This document shows, one piece after another, positions 39,516 through 52,974 of a DNA stretch of 64,000 nt (within the stretch, counting starts at the first letter, position 1; each line of letters opens with the position of its first letter). Location of the stretch: the NCBI GenBank assembly GCA_004298155.1, contig SCRD01000016.1, forward strand, positions 186,001 to 250,000. Reading direction: 5' to 3'. The notes beneath the pieces are model-generated. The model made no database searches. It had not been told where the DNA came from and worked only from the letters and a program-made list of their open reading frames with translations. Position numbers and translations under genes: made by a program. This DNA comes from Acidobacteriota bacterium. Its GTDB lineage: Bacteria > Acidobacteriota > Terriglobia > UBA7540.

Positions 39516-40841
39516 TTGGCAAAGAAAGCTTTCCAGATCTCCAAGCCTGAAGGCAAGTTGGGCGTTATGACCTGCGGAATGGGAGCAGTGGCCACCACCT
39601 TTTTCGCGGGGGTGGAGGCGGTTCGCCGGAATCTCGCGCCTCCCATCGGCTCTCTGACCCAGATGGGGACCATTCGCCTGGGGAAGCGGACGGACCATCG
39701 GACTCCGCTGATAAAGGATTTTGTTCCCCTTGCAGAACTTCAGGATATCGTCTTTTCAGGTTGGGACATTTTTCCCGACAGCGCCTACCAGGCTGCTCTG
39801 AAGGCCGGTGTGCTCAGGCCGGACCATCTCAGCGAAGTTAAGGATTTTCTGGAAGAGATTCGGCCTCTTCCGGCGGTGTTCAACCGCAAATATGTGAAAA
39901 AACTGAACGGGCCAAACGTCAAGCGAGGCAAGACCAAAATGGACCTTGCCAAGCAGTTGATGGAGGACATTCAGGAGTTCCGGGAGAAGAGTGGAGCAAG
40001 CCGCATGGTGATCATCTGGTGTGGGTCCACTGAAATTTTTATGAGGCCAGGACCTGTGCACAAGTCCATCGCTTCGTTCGAAAAAGGCCTCCGTTCTTCG
40101 GACCCTGGCATCGCGCCCAGCATGGTTTACGCCTACGCTGCGTTGAAGCTTGGCATTCCCTTCGCCAATGGCGCTCCCAACCTGACCACCGACATTCCCG
40201 CGCTCCAGCAGCTTGCCCTCGAGAATAAGGTCCCCATCTGCGGAAAGGATTTTAAGACCGGGCAGACGCTGATGAAGACCATTCTTGCACCTGGGCTCAA
40301 GGCGCGAATGCTTGGATTGAGCGGCTGGTTTTCAACCAACATCCTCGGCAACCGGGACGGAGAAGTGCTCGATGATCCCATGTCGTTCCGGACCAAAGAA
40401 GAGAGCAAGCTTTCGGTGTTGGAATATATCCTCCAACCCGACATCTATCCGCAACTCTACAAGGACTTCTACCACAAGGTACGAATCAACTACTATCCGC
40501 CGAGCGGCGACAACAAGGAGGGATGGGACAATCTCGACATCTTCGGATGGATGGGTTACCCCATGCAGATCAAAATCAATTTCCTTTGCCGCGACTCCAT
40601 ACTTGCTGCTCCGATCGTTCTTGACCTCATTCTGCTTATGGACCTTGCCCAGCGGTGCCCTGAAATGGCCCAAAAGGGAATCCAGGAGTGGCTCTCCTTC
40701 TATTTCAAGAGTCCGATGTGCGCTCCCAATCTCTACCCTGAGCACGACCTCTTCATCCAACTCATTAAACTCAAGAACACTTTGCGCTATCTGCGAGGCG
40801 AGGAACTCATCACCCACCTGGGCCTTGAATACTACGACTAA
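39516..40841 (+). CDS. ino1: Inositol-3-phosphate synthase (myo-inositol-1-phosphate synthase)
   Basis: A 441-aa NAD-dependent enzyme that cyclises glucose-6-phosphate to myo-inositol-3-phosphate. It has the nucleotide-binding N terminus 'GKLGVMTCGMGAVATTFFAG', then 'MVIIWCGSTEIFM', 'GIPFANGAPNLTTDIP' and 'KDFKTGQTLMKTILAPG', with 'GWFSTNILGNRDG' in the catalytic part. It is the INO1 family, also used by archaea and actinobacteria, and in bacteria usually supplies inositol phospholipids or inositol-based solutes. The start is TTG at 39516, with AAGGA seven bases upstream. No phospholipid synthase gene is adjacent. Confidence 0.92.
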   Translation: MAKKAFQISKPEGKLGVMTCGMGAVATTFFAGVEAVRRNLAPPIGSLTQMGTIRLGKRTDHRTPLIKDFVPLAELQDIVFSGWDIFPDSAYQAALKAGVLRPDHLSEVKDFLEEIRPLPAVFNRKYVKKLNGPNVKRGKTKMDLAKQLMEDIQEFREKSGASRMVIIWCGSTEIFMRPGPVHKSIASFEKGLRSSDPGIAPSMVYAYAALKLGIPFANGAPNLTTDIPALQQLALENKVPICGKDFKTGQTLMKTILAPGLKARMLGLSGWFSTNILGNRDGEVLDDPMSFRTKEESKLSVLEYILQPDIYPQLYKDFYHKVRINYYPPSGDNKEGWDNLDIFGWMGYPMQIKINFLCRDSILAAPIVLDLILLMDLAQRCPEMAQKGIQEWLSFYFKSPMCAPNLYPEHDLFIQLIKLKNTLRYLRGEELITHLGLEYYD

Positions 40842-40934
40842 GAAGCTTGCAGTCTTCACAAGAGACTTAGAACTCCGTTTGACAAAAGCGCGCCAGGGTC
40901 CGGATAATCGATGAGCAGCCGATGACGCTGCCCT

Positions 40935-42167
40935 ATGAGAAAATTTTTCTTCATCCAGATTACCATCCTGATGGCAGCTGTCTGCTTGTCGGCCTCACAG
41001 CGTTCGGGTCCAGAAGTCAGGCTAGTCACGGAGCGGGCACTCCAGCGCGCCATTATCATCGATACCCATGCCGACACCCCACAAATGATGCTGGATGAGG
41101 GTTACGATCTTGGGAACCCGGCAAGCCCCTACATGATCAGCATCCCAAAGATGCGCCGGGGCCATCTGGGCGCGGAATTTTTCTCCATTTGGGTGCCCGT
41201 GGACTGGCCGTCACAGGACGTGGTTCACCGCGCTCTGGACCTTATTGATGTCGTCAACGAGCAGGCGGCGCGGCACTCGGACAGGCTCGGTCTTGCGCGC
41301 AGCGCCGCCGATGTGGTTCGACTCCATCGAGAGCACAAGATTGCCATTCTGATGGGGCTCGAGGGCGGGCACATCATCATCAATGATCTGAGAGTCCTGG
41401 ATAATTTCTACCGCCTGGGAGTTCGTTACATGACGCTGACCCACACCCGGGACACGGACTGGGCCGATTCTTCCGGAGACACGCCCCGGCATAACGGTCT
41501 CACGCCTTTCGGGCGCAGCGTGGTGGAACGCATGAACCGTCTGGGCATGATGGTGGATATTTCGCACGTCTCGGACAAGACCTTTTACGATGCCATAGCA
41601 GTAAGCAAGGCGCCAGTGATCGCTTCCCACTCATCCTGCCGCGCCTTGTGTGATGCGCCCAGGAACATGACCGACGACATGATCCGCGCTCTCGCCAGGA
41701 ATGGCGGCGTGATCGACATTAATTACTACTCCGCCTTCGTTGATCCCGGTTTCCGCGCGGCGCAGGACAAGATTTCAAAGCAGGTCGATGCTGCCGTGGA
41801 TGCCGCCCGGAAGGAGCATGCGCGGGAAGGCAAGCGCCTGACGTATGCAGAGGAGAATGTGATTCGCAGGAAGATCCAGGCCGATCTTCCGCAGCCCAGC
41901 TACAAAGTGATTGCCGACCACATTGACCATGCCGTCAAAGTAGGAGGCATCGACCACGTTGGCCTGGGCTCGGATTTTGACGGCGTCGACGCCATCCCGC
42001 GCGGCATGGAAGATGTTTCCCAGCTTCCAAACCTGGTGGCGGAACTTGCGCGCCGGGGTTACAGTGAAGAGGATTTGGAAAAGATCCTGGGCGGCAACGT
42101 CCTGCGTGTCATGCGGGAAGTGGCTCGCGTATCCCAGAAAATGCAGACGAGAGGAAGTTTGCAATGA
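40935..42167 (+). CDS. Exported membrane dipeptidase (peptidase family M19)
   Basis: A 410-aa zinc dipeptidase with a signal peptide ('MRKFFFIQITILMAAVCLSA'). The metal ligands His45 and Asp47 are in IIDTHADTP, Glu143 is in GLEGGH, and the later His residues are in DISHVSDKTF and VIASHSSCRA. 'HVGLGSDFDGV' near the C terminus supplies the conserved Asp. It probably cleaves dipeptides, including D-residue ones, in the periplasm. It is translationally coupled (ATGA) to a cyclophilin lipoprotein. Confidence 0.92.
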   Translation: MRKFFFIQITILMAAVCLSASQRSGPEVRLVTERALQRAIIIDTHADTPQMMLDEGYDLGNPASPYMISIPKMRRGHLGAEFFSIWVPVDWPSQDVVHRALDLIDVVNEQAARHSDRLGLARSAADVVRLHREHKIAILMGLEGGHIIINDLRVLDNFYRLGVRYMTLTHTRDTDWADSSGDTPRHNGLTPFGRSVVERMNRLGMMVDISHVSDKTFYDAIAVSKAPVIASHSSCRALCDAPRNMTDDMIRALARNGGVIDINYYSAFVDPGFRAAQDKISKQVDAAVDAARKEHAREGKRLTYAEENVIRRKIQADLPQPSYKVIADHIDHAVKVGGIDHVGLGSDFDGVDAIPRGMEDVSQLPNLVAELARRGYSEEDLEKILGGNVLRVMREVARVSQKMQTRGSLQ

Positions 42168-42856
42168 GAAGCAGGAATTCCTTCAATCGAATACTATGGG
42201 CGGGCCTCATTCTGGCGTTGTTTGCCCTGGGAGCGTGCGAGACTGCCAAAAAGGAGAAGCCCAGCACCCCGAGCGAACCGTCTCTCAGCAACCCGTCGTC
42301 GCTTAACTTGCAGGCGCCAGGTGTCTATTGGGCCAGGTTTGATACCACAAAAGGCAGCTTTGTGATTAAGGTCACGCGGGACTGGGCCCCGATCGGCGCA
42401 GACCGTTTTTACAACCTGGTGAAAAGCGGTTTTTATACCAACGCCAGTTTTTTCCGGGTAATCCCCGGGTTCATCGTTCAGTTCGGCATTAGCGCAGACC
42501 CGAACGTTTCGGCGGTATGGCACGATGCCAATATCCAGGACGATCCGGTCAAGCAGGCCAACGTGGCCGGCACCGTCACCTTTGCCACGGCCGGGCCAGG
42601 TACGCGCACCACGCAGGTGTTCATCAATCTGGCGGACAACAAAAGCCTGGATGCTCAGGGCTTTTCGGCCTTTGGAGCCGTCACCGAAGGAATGAGCGTC
42701 GCCCAGAGCTTCTACAGTGGGTATGGCGAAGGCGCTCCTATGGGAAGCGGCCCTAACCAGGAATTGATCCAGAGCCAGGGCGAAACCTACCTGGCCGCAA
42801 ACTTTCCCAAGCTCGATCACATTAAGTCGGCGACCATACTGCAATCGGCGCCTTAG
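42164..42856 (+). CDS. Cyclophilin-type peptidyl-prolyl isomerase, lipoprotein
   Basis: A 230-aa protein with a lipoprotein signal peptide and lipobox LGAC (Cys25), a Pro/Ser-rich linker (residues 30-50) and a cyclophilin domain: 'GADRFYNLVKSGFYTNASFF', 'RVIPGFIVQFGI', 'FINLADNKSLDAQGFSAFG'. The usual QFF of the active site reads QVF ('TTQVFINL'). It probably assists folding of exported proteins from a membrane anchor. Its start overlaps the dipeptidase stop by 4 bp, and a cytoplasmic-type cyclophilin follows about 100 bp downstream. Confidence 0.9.
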   Translation: MRSRNSFNRILWAGLILALFALGACETAKKEKPSTPSEPSLSNPSSLNLQAPGVYWARFDTTKGSFVIKVTRDWAPIGADRFYNLVKSGFYTNASFFRVIPGFIVQFGISADPNVSAVWHDANIQDDPVKQANVAGTVTFATAGPGTRTTQVFINLADNKSLDAQGFSAFGAVTEGMSVAQSFYSGYGEGAPMGSGPNQELIQSQGETYLAANFPKLDHIKSATILQSAP

Positions 42857-42953
42857 TCCTATTGAGTTCTGCACCTGGCAAGAGCGGATCAGGAGCTGCC
42901 TGCGGCCGCCATATTCCGAACAATATCTTTTAGCAACACGAACAGGAGAACGA

Positions 42954-43480
<527 letters not shown>

Positions 43481-43484
<4 letters not shown>

Positions 43485-43512
43485 ATTATGAAGAATGAAG
43501 TGTGGAGGATGA
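43481..43512 (+). repeat. AT-rich GAAGGATGAA-type repeat copy
   Basis: ATGAATTATGAAGAATGAAG followed by TGTGGAGGATG matches the copies near 22375, 25733 and 26061. This copy supplies the TGA stop codon of the cyclophilin gene. Confidence 0.5.
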
Positions 43513-43629
43513 TGGGGAAGCGCAGAGTGTCCGGGTCTTGGAAACTCTGCGGTTTGTGGGTGAATTCTAAGCGAAAAGCCGCAGACTTCGAAAGGCACAA
43601 AGTCCGCGCTGCCGTCACTTCATCGTTCT

Positions 43630-44646
<1,017 letters not shown>

Positions 44647-44698
44647 TTATGTTAAGGGCAGCGAAGCATCCCCGTATTTTTCTGAAAGTAAATGCCGA

Positions 44699-44725
44699 GA
44701 TTCTTCGCTCCGCTCAGAATGACAG
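44699..44725 (-). repeat. Dispersed 27-bp repeat copy (CTGTCATTCTGAGCG type)
   Basis: Read on the minus strand it starts CTGTCATTCTGAGCG and ends GCGAAGAATC. The copy at 55302 matches at 24 of 27 positions. It lies in the mdh-icd gap. Elements of this type are scattered widely through many environmental bacterial genomes. Confidence 0.65.
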
Positions 44726-44745
44726 AACCCTTTTTCAGCAATCTG

Positions 44746-46185
44746 TTAAACGGCTCCGGCCTTTACTGGCGCCATGTTTTCGATGATGGCGTCGGCAAAC
44801 GCGGCAGTCCCCAGTTTCGTGACTCCGGAGATGCCTTCCATCTGCAGCAGGCGCTCCAGGTCGTAGGTTACGCGGTGCTGCGCGATGGTGTCGGCAAGCG
44901 CCTGCTCGATCATCTCGCCGGCTTCCGGCCATCCGATAAATTCAAACATCAGCACGGCAGACCGGATCAAAGCAGCGGGATTGATCACGTCTTTGTCGGC
45001 ATATTTCGGCGCGGTGCCGTGCGTAGCTTCGAACACGCCGTAGCCGTCGCCGATGTTTGCGCCCGGCGCCAGGCCCAGGCCTCCGATCTGCGCCGCGCAG
45101 GCGTCAGACAGGTAATCGCCGTTCAGGTTGGGCGTGCAAAGCACCTGGTACTCATCGGCGCGGGTCAGAATCTGCTGGAAGATGGAGTCGGCAATCCTGT
45201 CGTTTACCAGAATCATCTTCTTCCACTTGCCTTTACCGTGCGTCGAGTAACTGGCGTCCAGGCACTCCTTGACTTCTTTATAGATTTGCTCCTTGAAGGC
45301 GTCGGGTGCCATTTCAAGGCCGGGCTCCACCATGGCGGCGTTCTCTTCAATAGAAAGGTTCGGATTGCTGTCCTTGTTGCCGATAATCCAGCCTTCGCGC
45401 TCGGTCACAATTCTGTTTCGGAATTCTTCCCGCGCCAACTGGTATCCCCAGTCGCGGAAGGCGCCTTCCGTGAACTTCATGATGTTGCCCTTGTGCACCA
45501 GAGTCACGCGATTGAGTCCGTGGTCGAGCGCATACTGGATGCCCCGCCGGACCAGCCGTTTGGTTCCCAGAACGGAAATGGGCTTGATACCGATGCCGGA
45601 ATCCGCGCGGACCTGTTTGTTGGCTTTATCTTCGCGCAGCAGCGTGTTCACAAATTCAATGGCGCGGCGGGCCTGTTCCGTGCCTTCCCGCCATTCGATG
45701 CCCGCGTAGACGTCCTCCGTGTTTTCACGGAAGATGACCACGTTCATATTGGTTGGCCGCCGCACGGGCGAGGGCACCCCGGGAATATATTTTACCGGCC
45801 GCCAGCAGGCGTAAAGATTCAGCAACTGGCGCAGCGCCACGTTCAGGCTGCGAATGCCGCCGCCTACCGGAGTGGTCAGGGGACCCTTGATGGCGACGTG
45901 AAACTCCTTGATGGCGTCCAGCGTGCCCTGAGGCAGCCACTCGCCAAATTGCCTGAAGGCTTTCTCTCCCGCAAAGACCTCAAACCAGGCCACGCGGCGC
46001 TTGCCGCCAGAACTCTTTTCTACTGCCGCGTCGCAAACGCGCGCTGTAGCTTTCCAAATGTCGCGGCCTGTGCCGTCGCCCTCAATGTATGGAATCACAG
46101 GATGGTCAGGAACAACCAGCTTCCCATTGGTAAAGGTGATTGCCTTGCCGTTTTCGGGGACAGGGACTCCGTTATACGATTTCAT
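44746..46185 (-). CDS. icd: Isocitrate dehydrogenase, NADP-dependent
   Basis: A 479-aa enzyme converting isocitrate to 2-oxoglutarate. '[14 protein letters not shown]' and the active-site serine region '[17 protein letters not shown]' match E. coli Icd, as does '[19 protein letters not shown]'. '[14 protein letters not shown]' keeps the Lys-Tyr pair associated with NADP specificity. It is about 60 residues longer than the E. coli enzyme, mainly in the C-terminal half. The complementary strand is open over nearly the same span (44692-46191), which I regard as a codon-bias artefact. Confidence 0.95.
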   Translation of the reverse strand: MKSYNGVPVPENGKAITFTNGKLVVPDHPVIPYIEGDGTGRDIWKATARVCDAAVEKSSGGKRRVAWFEVFAGEKAFRQFGEWLPQGTLDAIKEFHVAIKGPLTTPVGGGIRSLNVALRQLLNLYACWRPVKYIPGVPSPVRRPTNMNVVIFRENTEDVYAGIEWREGTEQARRAIEFVNTLLREDKANKQVRADSGIGIKPISVLGTKRLVRRGIQYALDHGLNRVTLVHKGNIMKFTEGAFRDWGYQLAREEFRNRIVTEREGWIIGNKDSNPNLSIEENAAMVEPGLEMAPDAFKEQIYKEVKECLDASYSTHGKGKWKKMILVNDRIADSIFQQILTRADEYQVLCTPNLNGDYLSDACAAQIGGLGLAPGANIGDGYGVFEATHGTAPKYADKDVINPAALIRSAVLMFEFIGWPEAGEMIEQALADTIAQHRVTYDLERLLQMEGISGVTKLGTAAFADAIIENMAPVKAGAV

Positions 46186-46343
46186 ACCTGAAGAATCCTC
46201 TCAGTTAGTTTCAGATAATTATCAACGCCTGCCTGGCGCTACAGGGCGAGGGAGCAGGCCGCCCGGTGCGTTCATTGCTTGAATCAAGATTTAACCACAT
46301 CCCGCGGGTGGGACTGCATTGGCCGAAGACCCGCCGGCCGCGA

Positions 46344-49064
<2,721 letters not shown>

Positions 49065-49211
49065 TTGGATATCGTGAAAACTCTTTATACTATCAGGAAA
49101 TACGCATCATGACGACCCATTTCTGGCTGGCGGTGTTCGGAACCCGGCATCTGCAACCAGCAAGGCAATGGGGTTCCAATAGCGCGCGTATTCGTTTGCG
49201 GGGATACGGCA

Positions 49212-50795
49212 TTACTGCGCGGGGCTGGTGGATGGCGGCAACGTCCAGGCGTAGAGGACGCTGCCCACGGCGGTCAGAAGATATTGCCGGCCGTTCAGTT
49301 CGTAGGTCATGGGGCAGCCGGTGACACTGTCACCAGCATACACATGCCACAGAGTTTTGCCGGTTGCGGGATCCAGAGCAATAATGTCTCCGGCAACGTC
49401 GCCGGTGAGCAGAAGATGGCCCGCAGTTGTCAGGATTCCAGACCCTGCCTCTCCGTATCCGGTGATGGCTGGGCTGTCCCGGTGCCATGCGATCTTTCCC
49501 GTCTTGTAGTCAATTGCCAGCAGTTGGGCCTGCGACCAGAGCGGGCTGACCACGGCGCCCTGGTGGTCGGATTCGGTGGCCTTTGAGCCGTCCCTGGTCA
49601 GATAGCTGACGAAGGTAAGCCGGTAAGCGTTCACATAGAAAAGCCCTGTGCCCGGGTCGAAGCTAGGCGCCCACCAGTTTGTCCCCATGGTATCCACCAG
49701 AGTGCCTGAAGTCTGCGGTTGCTTTTTCAGATTGGGGATGGGTTCGCCGCGCTTGTCGAGCCCCTCGCTCCAGTTTTGGGGACCGTAAAGCGTGCTCAGC
49801 AGGTCCTCACCCGTCGCGCGGTCCAGCAGGAAAAAGTATCCGTTGCGGCTTGCCTGGGCCAGTAGCTTGCGTGGCTTGCCCTGGAAATTCGCGTCAAAGA
49901 TGACAGGTGTCTCGTTCGCGTCGCGGTCCTGGGTGTCGTGCGGTGAAGCCTGGAAATACCAGACCATCTTGCCCGTGTCCGGATTGATGGCCACAATCGA
50001 GCAGGTATAAAGGTTCGCGCCGGGGCGCACCTGGCCGGCCATCACAGGGTGCGGATTGCCGGTTCCCCAGTAAATCATGTTCAGCTCAGGATCATAGCTG
50101 CCCGTCATCCAGGTCGTGCCGCCGCCGTGGGCCATGATGTCGGCGTTCGGCCACGTGTTTGCGCCTGGCTCTCCTGGATTGGGCGTGGAGTACCACCGCC
50201 AGATCAGGCGCCCGTCCTCCGGGCTCCTGGCGTCCAGGAAGGCCTTGATGTCCGTCTGGTCGCCGGAAATTCCCACGATCAGCCGGTCCTTCACCACCAG
50301 CGGAGCCGTGCTGATGTAATACCCGAATTTTGTGTCGGCAACGACGACGTCCCAGATTTTCTTCCCGGTGCGCGCGTCAAGGCAGATGAGGTGCGCGTCA
50401 GGCGTGCCAAAAAACAGCCGGTCCTTGTACATGGCCACGCCGCGATTGGCGATGAAGTTTCCTTCCGACTCGCGCTGGAATTGCCAGATCTGGCGGCCCG
50501 TGCGGGCGTCCACCGCCCACACATGGTTCGGGACGGTGAAGTATAGGACTCCGTTCACTTCAAGCGGCGTTGATTTCATCTCCTGCTGGTGCGTCTGGAA
50601 CGCCCATGCCAGCGTCAGCGAGCTGACGTTGCTTTGATTAATCTGCGAGAGAGGGCTGTACCGCCGGCCGGTGTAATCGCCGTTATAGGTGGGCCAGGTG
50701 TCCGTGGTGGGCTTCAATAGCGCGCTCGGGTCGAGGCCCTGGGCGAAAATCGACGGGGCCCAGAGCAGGAACAGGATTGCGATCAGCTTCCTCAC
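49212..50795 (-). CDS. PQQ-dependent dehydrogenase (methanol/ethanol family)
   Basis: A 527-aa periplasmic quinoprotein with a signal peptide ('MRKLIAILFLLWAPSIFAQG') and an eight-bladed propeller. Family segments are 'DTWPTYNGDYTGRRYSPLSQ', 'GTTWMTGSYDPELNMIYWGT', 'GNPHPVMAGQVRPGANLYT' and 'SPHDTQDRDANETPV', whose Asp pair corresponds to catalytic residues of methanol dehydrogenase. It should oxidise an alcohol, or possibly a sugar, and pass electrons to a cytochrome. The adjacent upstream gene encodes a dihaem cytochrome c and overlaps by 4 bp, an obvious electron acceptor. The substrate is not determined. Confidence 0.9.
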   Translation of the reverse strand: MRKLIAILFLLWAPSIFAQGLDPSALLKPTTDTWPTYNGDYTGRRYSPLSQINQSNVSSLTLAWAFQTHQQEMKSTPLEVNGVLYFTVPNHVWAVDARTGRQIWQFQRESEGNFIANRGVAMYKDRLFFGTPDAHLICLDARTGKKIWDVVVADTKFGYYISTAPLVVKDRLIVGISGDQTDIKAFLDARSPEDGRLIWRWYSTPNPGEPGANTWPNADIMAHGGGTTWMTGSYDPELNMIYWGTGNPHPVMAGQVRPGANLYTCSIVAINPDTGKMVWYFQASPHDTQDRDANETPVIFDANFQGKPRKLLAQASRNGYFFLLDRATGEDLLSTLYGPQNWSEGLDKRGEPIPNLKKQPQTSGTLVDTMGTNWWAPSFDPGTGLFYVNAYRLTFVSYLTRDGSKATESDHQGAVVSPLWSQAQLLAIDYKTGKIAWHRDSPAITGYGEAGSGILTTAGHLLLTGDVAGDIIALDPATGKTLWHVYAGDSVTGCPMTYELNGRQYLLTAVGSVLYAWTLPPSTSPAQ

Positions 50796-51619
50796 TTCAG
50801 GGTCTCCAGGTAAGCAAAGAGGTTGTGCATGTCGGCATCCGTCATCACAGAAAGCAACTGGCGGTGTGCCGCCAGCCGGTCATCAAGTTTCACCTTGACG
50901 GAGTTGAGCGGCCAGGAACGGTACCAGCCCGAGCCGTCAACAATGGCAACGTCGTAGTGCGAGAGCAGGCGGACCGCGCCGGTGTATTCTTTCCCCGAAG
51001 CGTCCGTCACCGTGGCCGTGGGGGCCTGGGTGTCGCCTGGATAAAGCATTCGCGCCTGCAAATCCGCCGGCGGATACTTGCCGGCAATACCCTTCAAATC
51101 GCCCGCAGGGGAGTGGCAACTGGAACACTTGCCCGCGCCGTCGAAAAACTTTTTCCCAGCCTCCGCGTTGCCCACCAGCAGCTTGGCAAGCGAATAGCCT
51201 GCGCCAGCCTGCGCGGCCGAACGGCGGTCAGATTCATCCAGCCGGAAGCGGAGAAACGCCACAATGTCCATGACCTGGTCGCTCGAAAGCTGGAAGGCGG
51301 GCATTCCTTTGCCCGGAAATCCGTTGCGAACCACCGGGCCAATCTGGTCACCCTTTTCGTCGTGCCGCACCACCGAGCTACGCATGAGATTGGGGCCTGT
51401 GGAACCGCCGTTTGCGTCAGGGCCATGGCAAAAGCCGCAGGTCTTCTGGAACTGGACGCGCCCGCGTTCCACCTGCGCGGCTGGATATTCGTTCCAAAGC
51501 CCGCGGCGCCTTCCCGAGGCTTGCTTTTCCTGCCCCGCCATCAGCATGGGCAGGCAGCAGCACGCCACCACGAGCAGCGCGAGACAGGTCTGTTGTGGGT
51601 TTCGAGTGATTTTTATCAT
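50792..51619 (-). CDS. Dihaem cytochrome c, partner of the PQQ dehydrogenase
   Basis: A 275-aa exported cytochrome. The N terminus has a hydrophobic signal ('CLALLVVACCCLPMLMAG'). Haem sites are CGFCH at residues 61-65 and CSSCH at 165-169. The first domain has a likely Met ligand in 'GKGMPAFQ'. The second domain ('GNAEAGKKFFDGAGKCSSCH' onward, with 'DASGKEYTGAVRLL') resembles the TIGR02603-type haem-binding domain often found in planctomycetes and acidobacteria. Its stop overlaps the quinoprotein start (4 bp), so both are probably made together. Confidence 0.9.
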   Translation of the reverse strand: MIKITRNPQQTCLALLVVACCCLPMLMAGQEKQASGRRRGLWNEYPAAQVERGRVQFQKTCGFCHGPDANGGSTGPNLMRSSVVRHDEKGDQIGPVVRNGFPGKGMPAFQLSSDQVMDIVAFLRFRLDESDRRSAAQAGAGYSLAKLLVGNAEAGKKFFDGAGKCSSCHSPAGDLKGIAGKYPPADLQARMLYPGDTQAPTATVTDASGKEYTGAVRLLSHYDVAIVDGSGWYRSWPLNSVKVKLDDRLAAHRQLLSVMTDADMHNLFAYLETLK

Positions 51620-52161
51620 TAGAATGGGCGCCCTGCGCCTCTGGATATGCCCACCTCACCAAAGTGCAGCAACTTATACGATATTTCGATGGAATGTCAA
51701 GAGAATCGAGCTTCAACTCGTCATGCGGCTCGATTTGTGCCACGGGCGGGGACGCCCGTGCTGCGGTAAGAGGCGGTAGTGCGCCTATAACGGCGTTGGC
51801 GTTGTCAAGGGACACTGGTATGCAAAGCTTTGGGCGGTTCCAAAGCTTCGACCTTCGAGGATTCTTTTCGGCTCATCCCGACCAAGGCTCGTCTCGTTGA
51901 ATCCCACGACGGAACCTGGGTTCCACCAATCATCTATTCGATCCCGCAGGGTGGGACCATGATTCGTAGTGCAAACTCCCTCGCTCATCAAGAGAGGCCC
52001 GGCGCCCAATCAGACCGTCGATCCCGCGCTTTGCGGGGCCACCGCGCTACTCGGGCTGCCGGACATGCGAACTATCTGCGCGTAATCCACTTGCGCGCGC
52101 AGCATCCAGTACAGACGAAACGCCAGGCGGCGACAGGTGCGCTGTAAGGTACAATAGAGCC
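51620..52161. other. 542-bp intergenic region
   Basis: No gene is supported. It has a perfect 8-bp hairpin CACGGGCG-GGGA-CGCCCGTG at 51741-51760, and a pair of AAAGCTT units at about 51826-51847. A TACAAT element at 52150-52155 lies close to the CDF-like gene start. Open frames in both directions have no ribosome binding site or recognisable protein sequence; a decayed gene cannot be excluded. Confidence 0.5.
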
Positions 52162-52788
52162 ATGGCGACACAGACTGCGACGAGAAGGCCGCAATTGCAG
52201 CGCGGAATCCTCCTGGAATACCTGACAATCGGGTGGAACATCATCGAGGGCTTCGTCGCGGTCGCGAGTGGCGCGGTAAGCGGGAGCATTGCCCTGGTAG
52301 GCTTCGGGGTCGACTCCTTCATAGAAACATTTTCAGGCGGAATCCTGCTCTGGCGCCTGGGCGCGGAGGATCGTGGACACGACGCAGAGAAGGCAGAGCG
52401 CAGAGCGTTGAAGCTGGTGGGCATCAGCTTTCTGCTGCTGGCCGCCTATATCGCCTTTGACTCGGCCAAGTCCCTGCTCGAGAGAGAAGCTCCGGAGCAG
52501 AGCATTGCGGGAATCGCAATCGCCGTGCTGTCGTTGATCGTGATGCCGTGGCTTGCCCACGCCAAGCACAGGACAGCAGGACACCTCAGCAGTGCTGCGC
52601 TGCACGCTGACTCACGCCAATCGTCACTCTGCGCCTGGCTGTCCGCCATCCTGCTCAATGGCTTGTTGCTGAACGCCCTGCTGGGCTGGTGGTGGGCTGA
52701 CCCAGTGGCCGCTCTGGCCATGGTTCCAATTATCGCGAATGAGGGGCGAGATGCGCTTAAAGGCCAGGCCTGCTCCGAATGCCGCTGA
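52162..52788 (+). CDS. CDF-like cation transporter, membrane domain only
   Basis: A 208-aa protein with six hydrophobic segments, resembling the cation diffusion facilitator membrane domain without the usual cytoplasmic C-terminal domain. In the second membrane segment the expected HxxxD metal site reads Asp51-x-x-x-Glu55 ('GFGVDSFIE'). In the fifth it reads Asp150-x-x-x-Ser154 ('LHADSRQSS'). The metal site therefore differs from classical Zn/Co/Cd carriers and transport of metal is not certain. TACAAT lies only seven bases before the ATG and no ribosome binding site is visible, so the mRNA may be leaderless. Confidence 0.75.
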   Translation: MATQTATRRPQLQRGILLEYLTIGWNIIEGFVAVASGAVSGSIALVGFGVDSFIETFSGGILLWRLGAEDRGHDAEKAERRALKLVGISFLLLAAYIAFDSAKSLLEREAPEQSIAGIAIAVLSLIVMPWLAHAKHRTAGHLSSAALHADSRQSSLCAWLSAILLNGLLLNALLGWWWADPVAALAMVPIIANEGRDALKGQACSECR

Positions 52789-52879
52789 ACCACGCCTTCG
52801 ATGCGCCCGCCTCAGTCCGTCTGGCAAACGCAGGTGGTGCAGGGTCGAAAATGTGGGCCGCAGGCCCTAAGTTTGGTAG

Positions 52880-52907
52880 CCACGGACAACGCTTTCCTGT
52901 CCGTGGG
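52880..52907. repeat. Palindromic CCACGGACA hairpin repeat
   Basis: CCACGGACA (52880-52888) and TGTCCGTGG (52899-52907) form a perfect 9-bp stem with a 10-nt loop, flanked by GGTAG and GTAT. It resembles the other palindromic intergenic elements in the window in style but not in sequence. It could also act as a terminator for the CDF-like gene, though no T-run follows. Confidence 0.6.
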
Positions 52908-52974
52908 TATTTCCCCTTGCGAAGAACCCATGGTCAGAACAACACTGACCGTGGCTGCCCGCCTGCTTGCTTTT

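Noticed and set aside
44692-46191. A 499-codon open frame on the plus strand exactly opposite icd
   Set aside because: It mirrors the length of icd, has no family-like motifs and no ribosome binding site. It is the antisense shadow expected from GC-rich codon use.
51417-51900. Possible short genes in the 51.6-52.1 kb gap on both strands
   Set aside because: The frames overlap the cytochrome gene end or palindromes, lack start signals and resemble no protein. A decayed gene is possible but not supportable.
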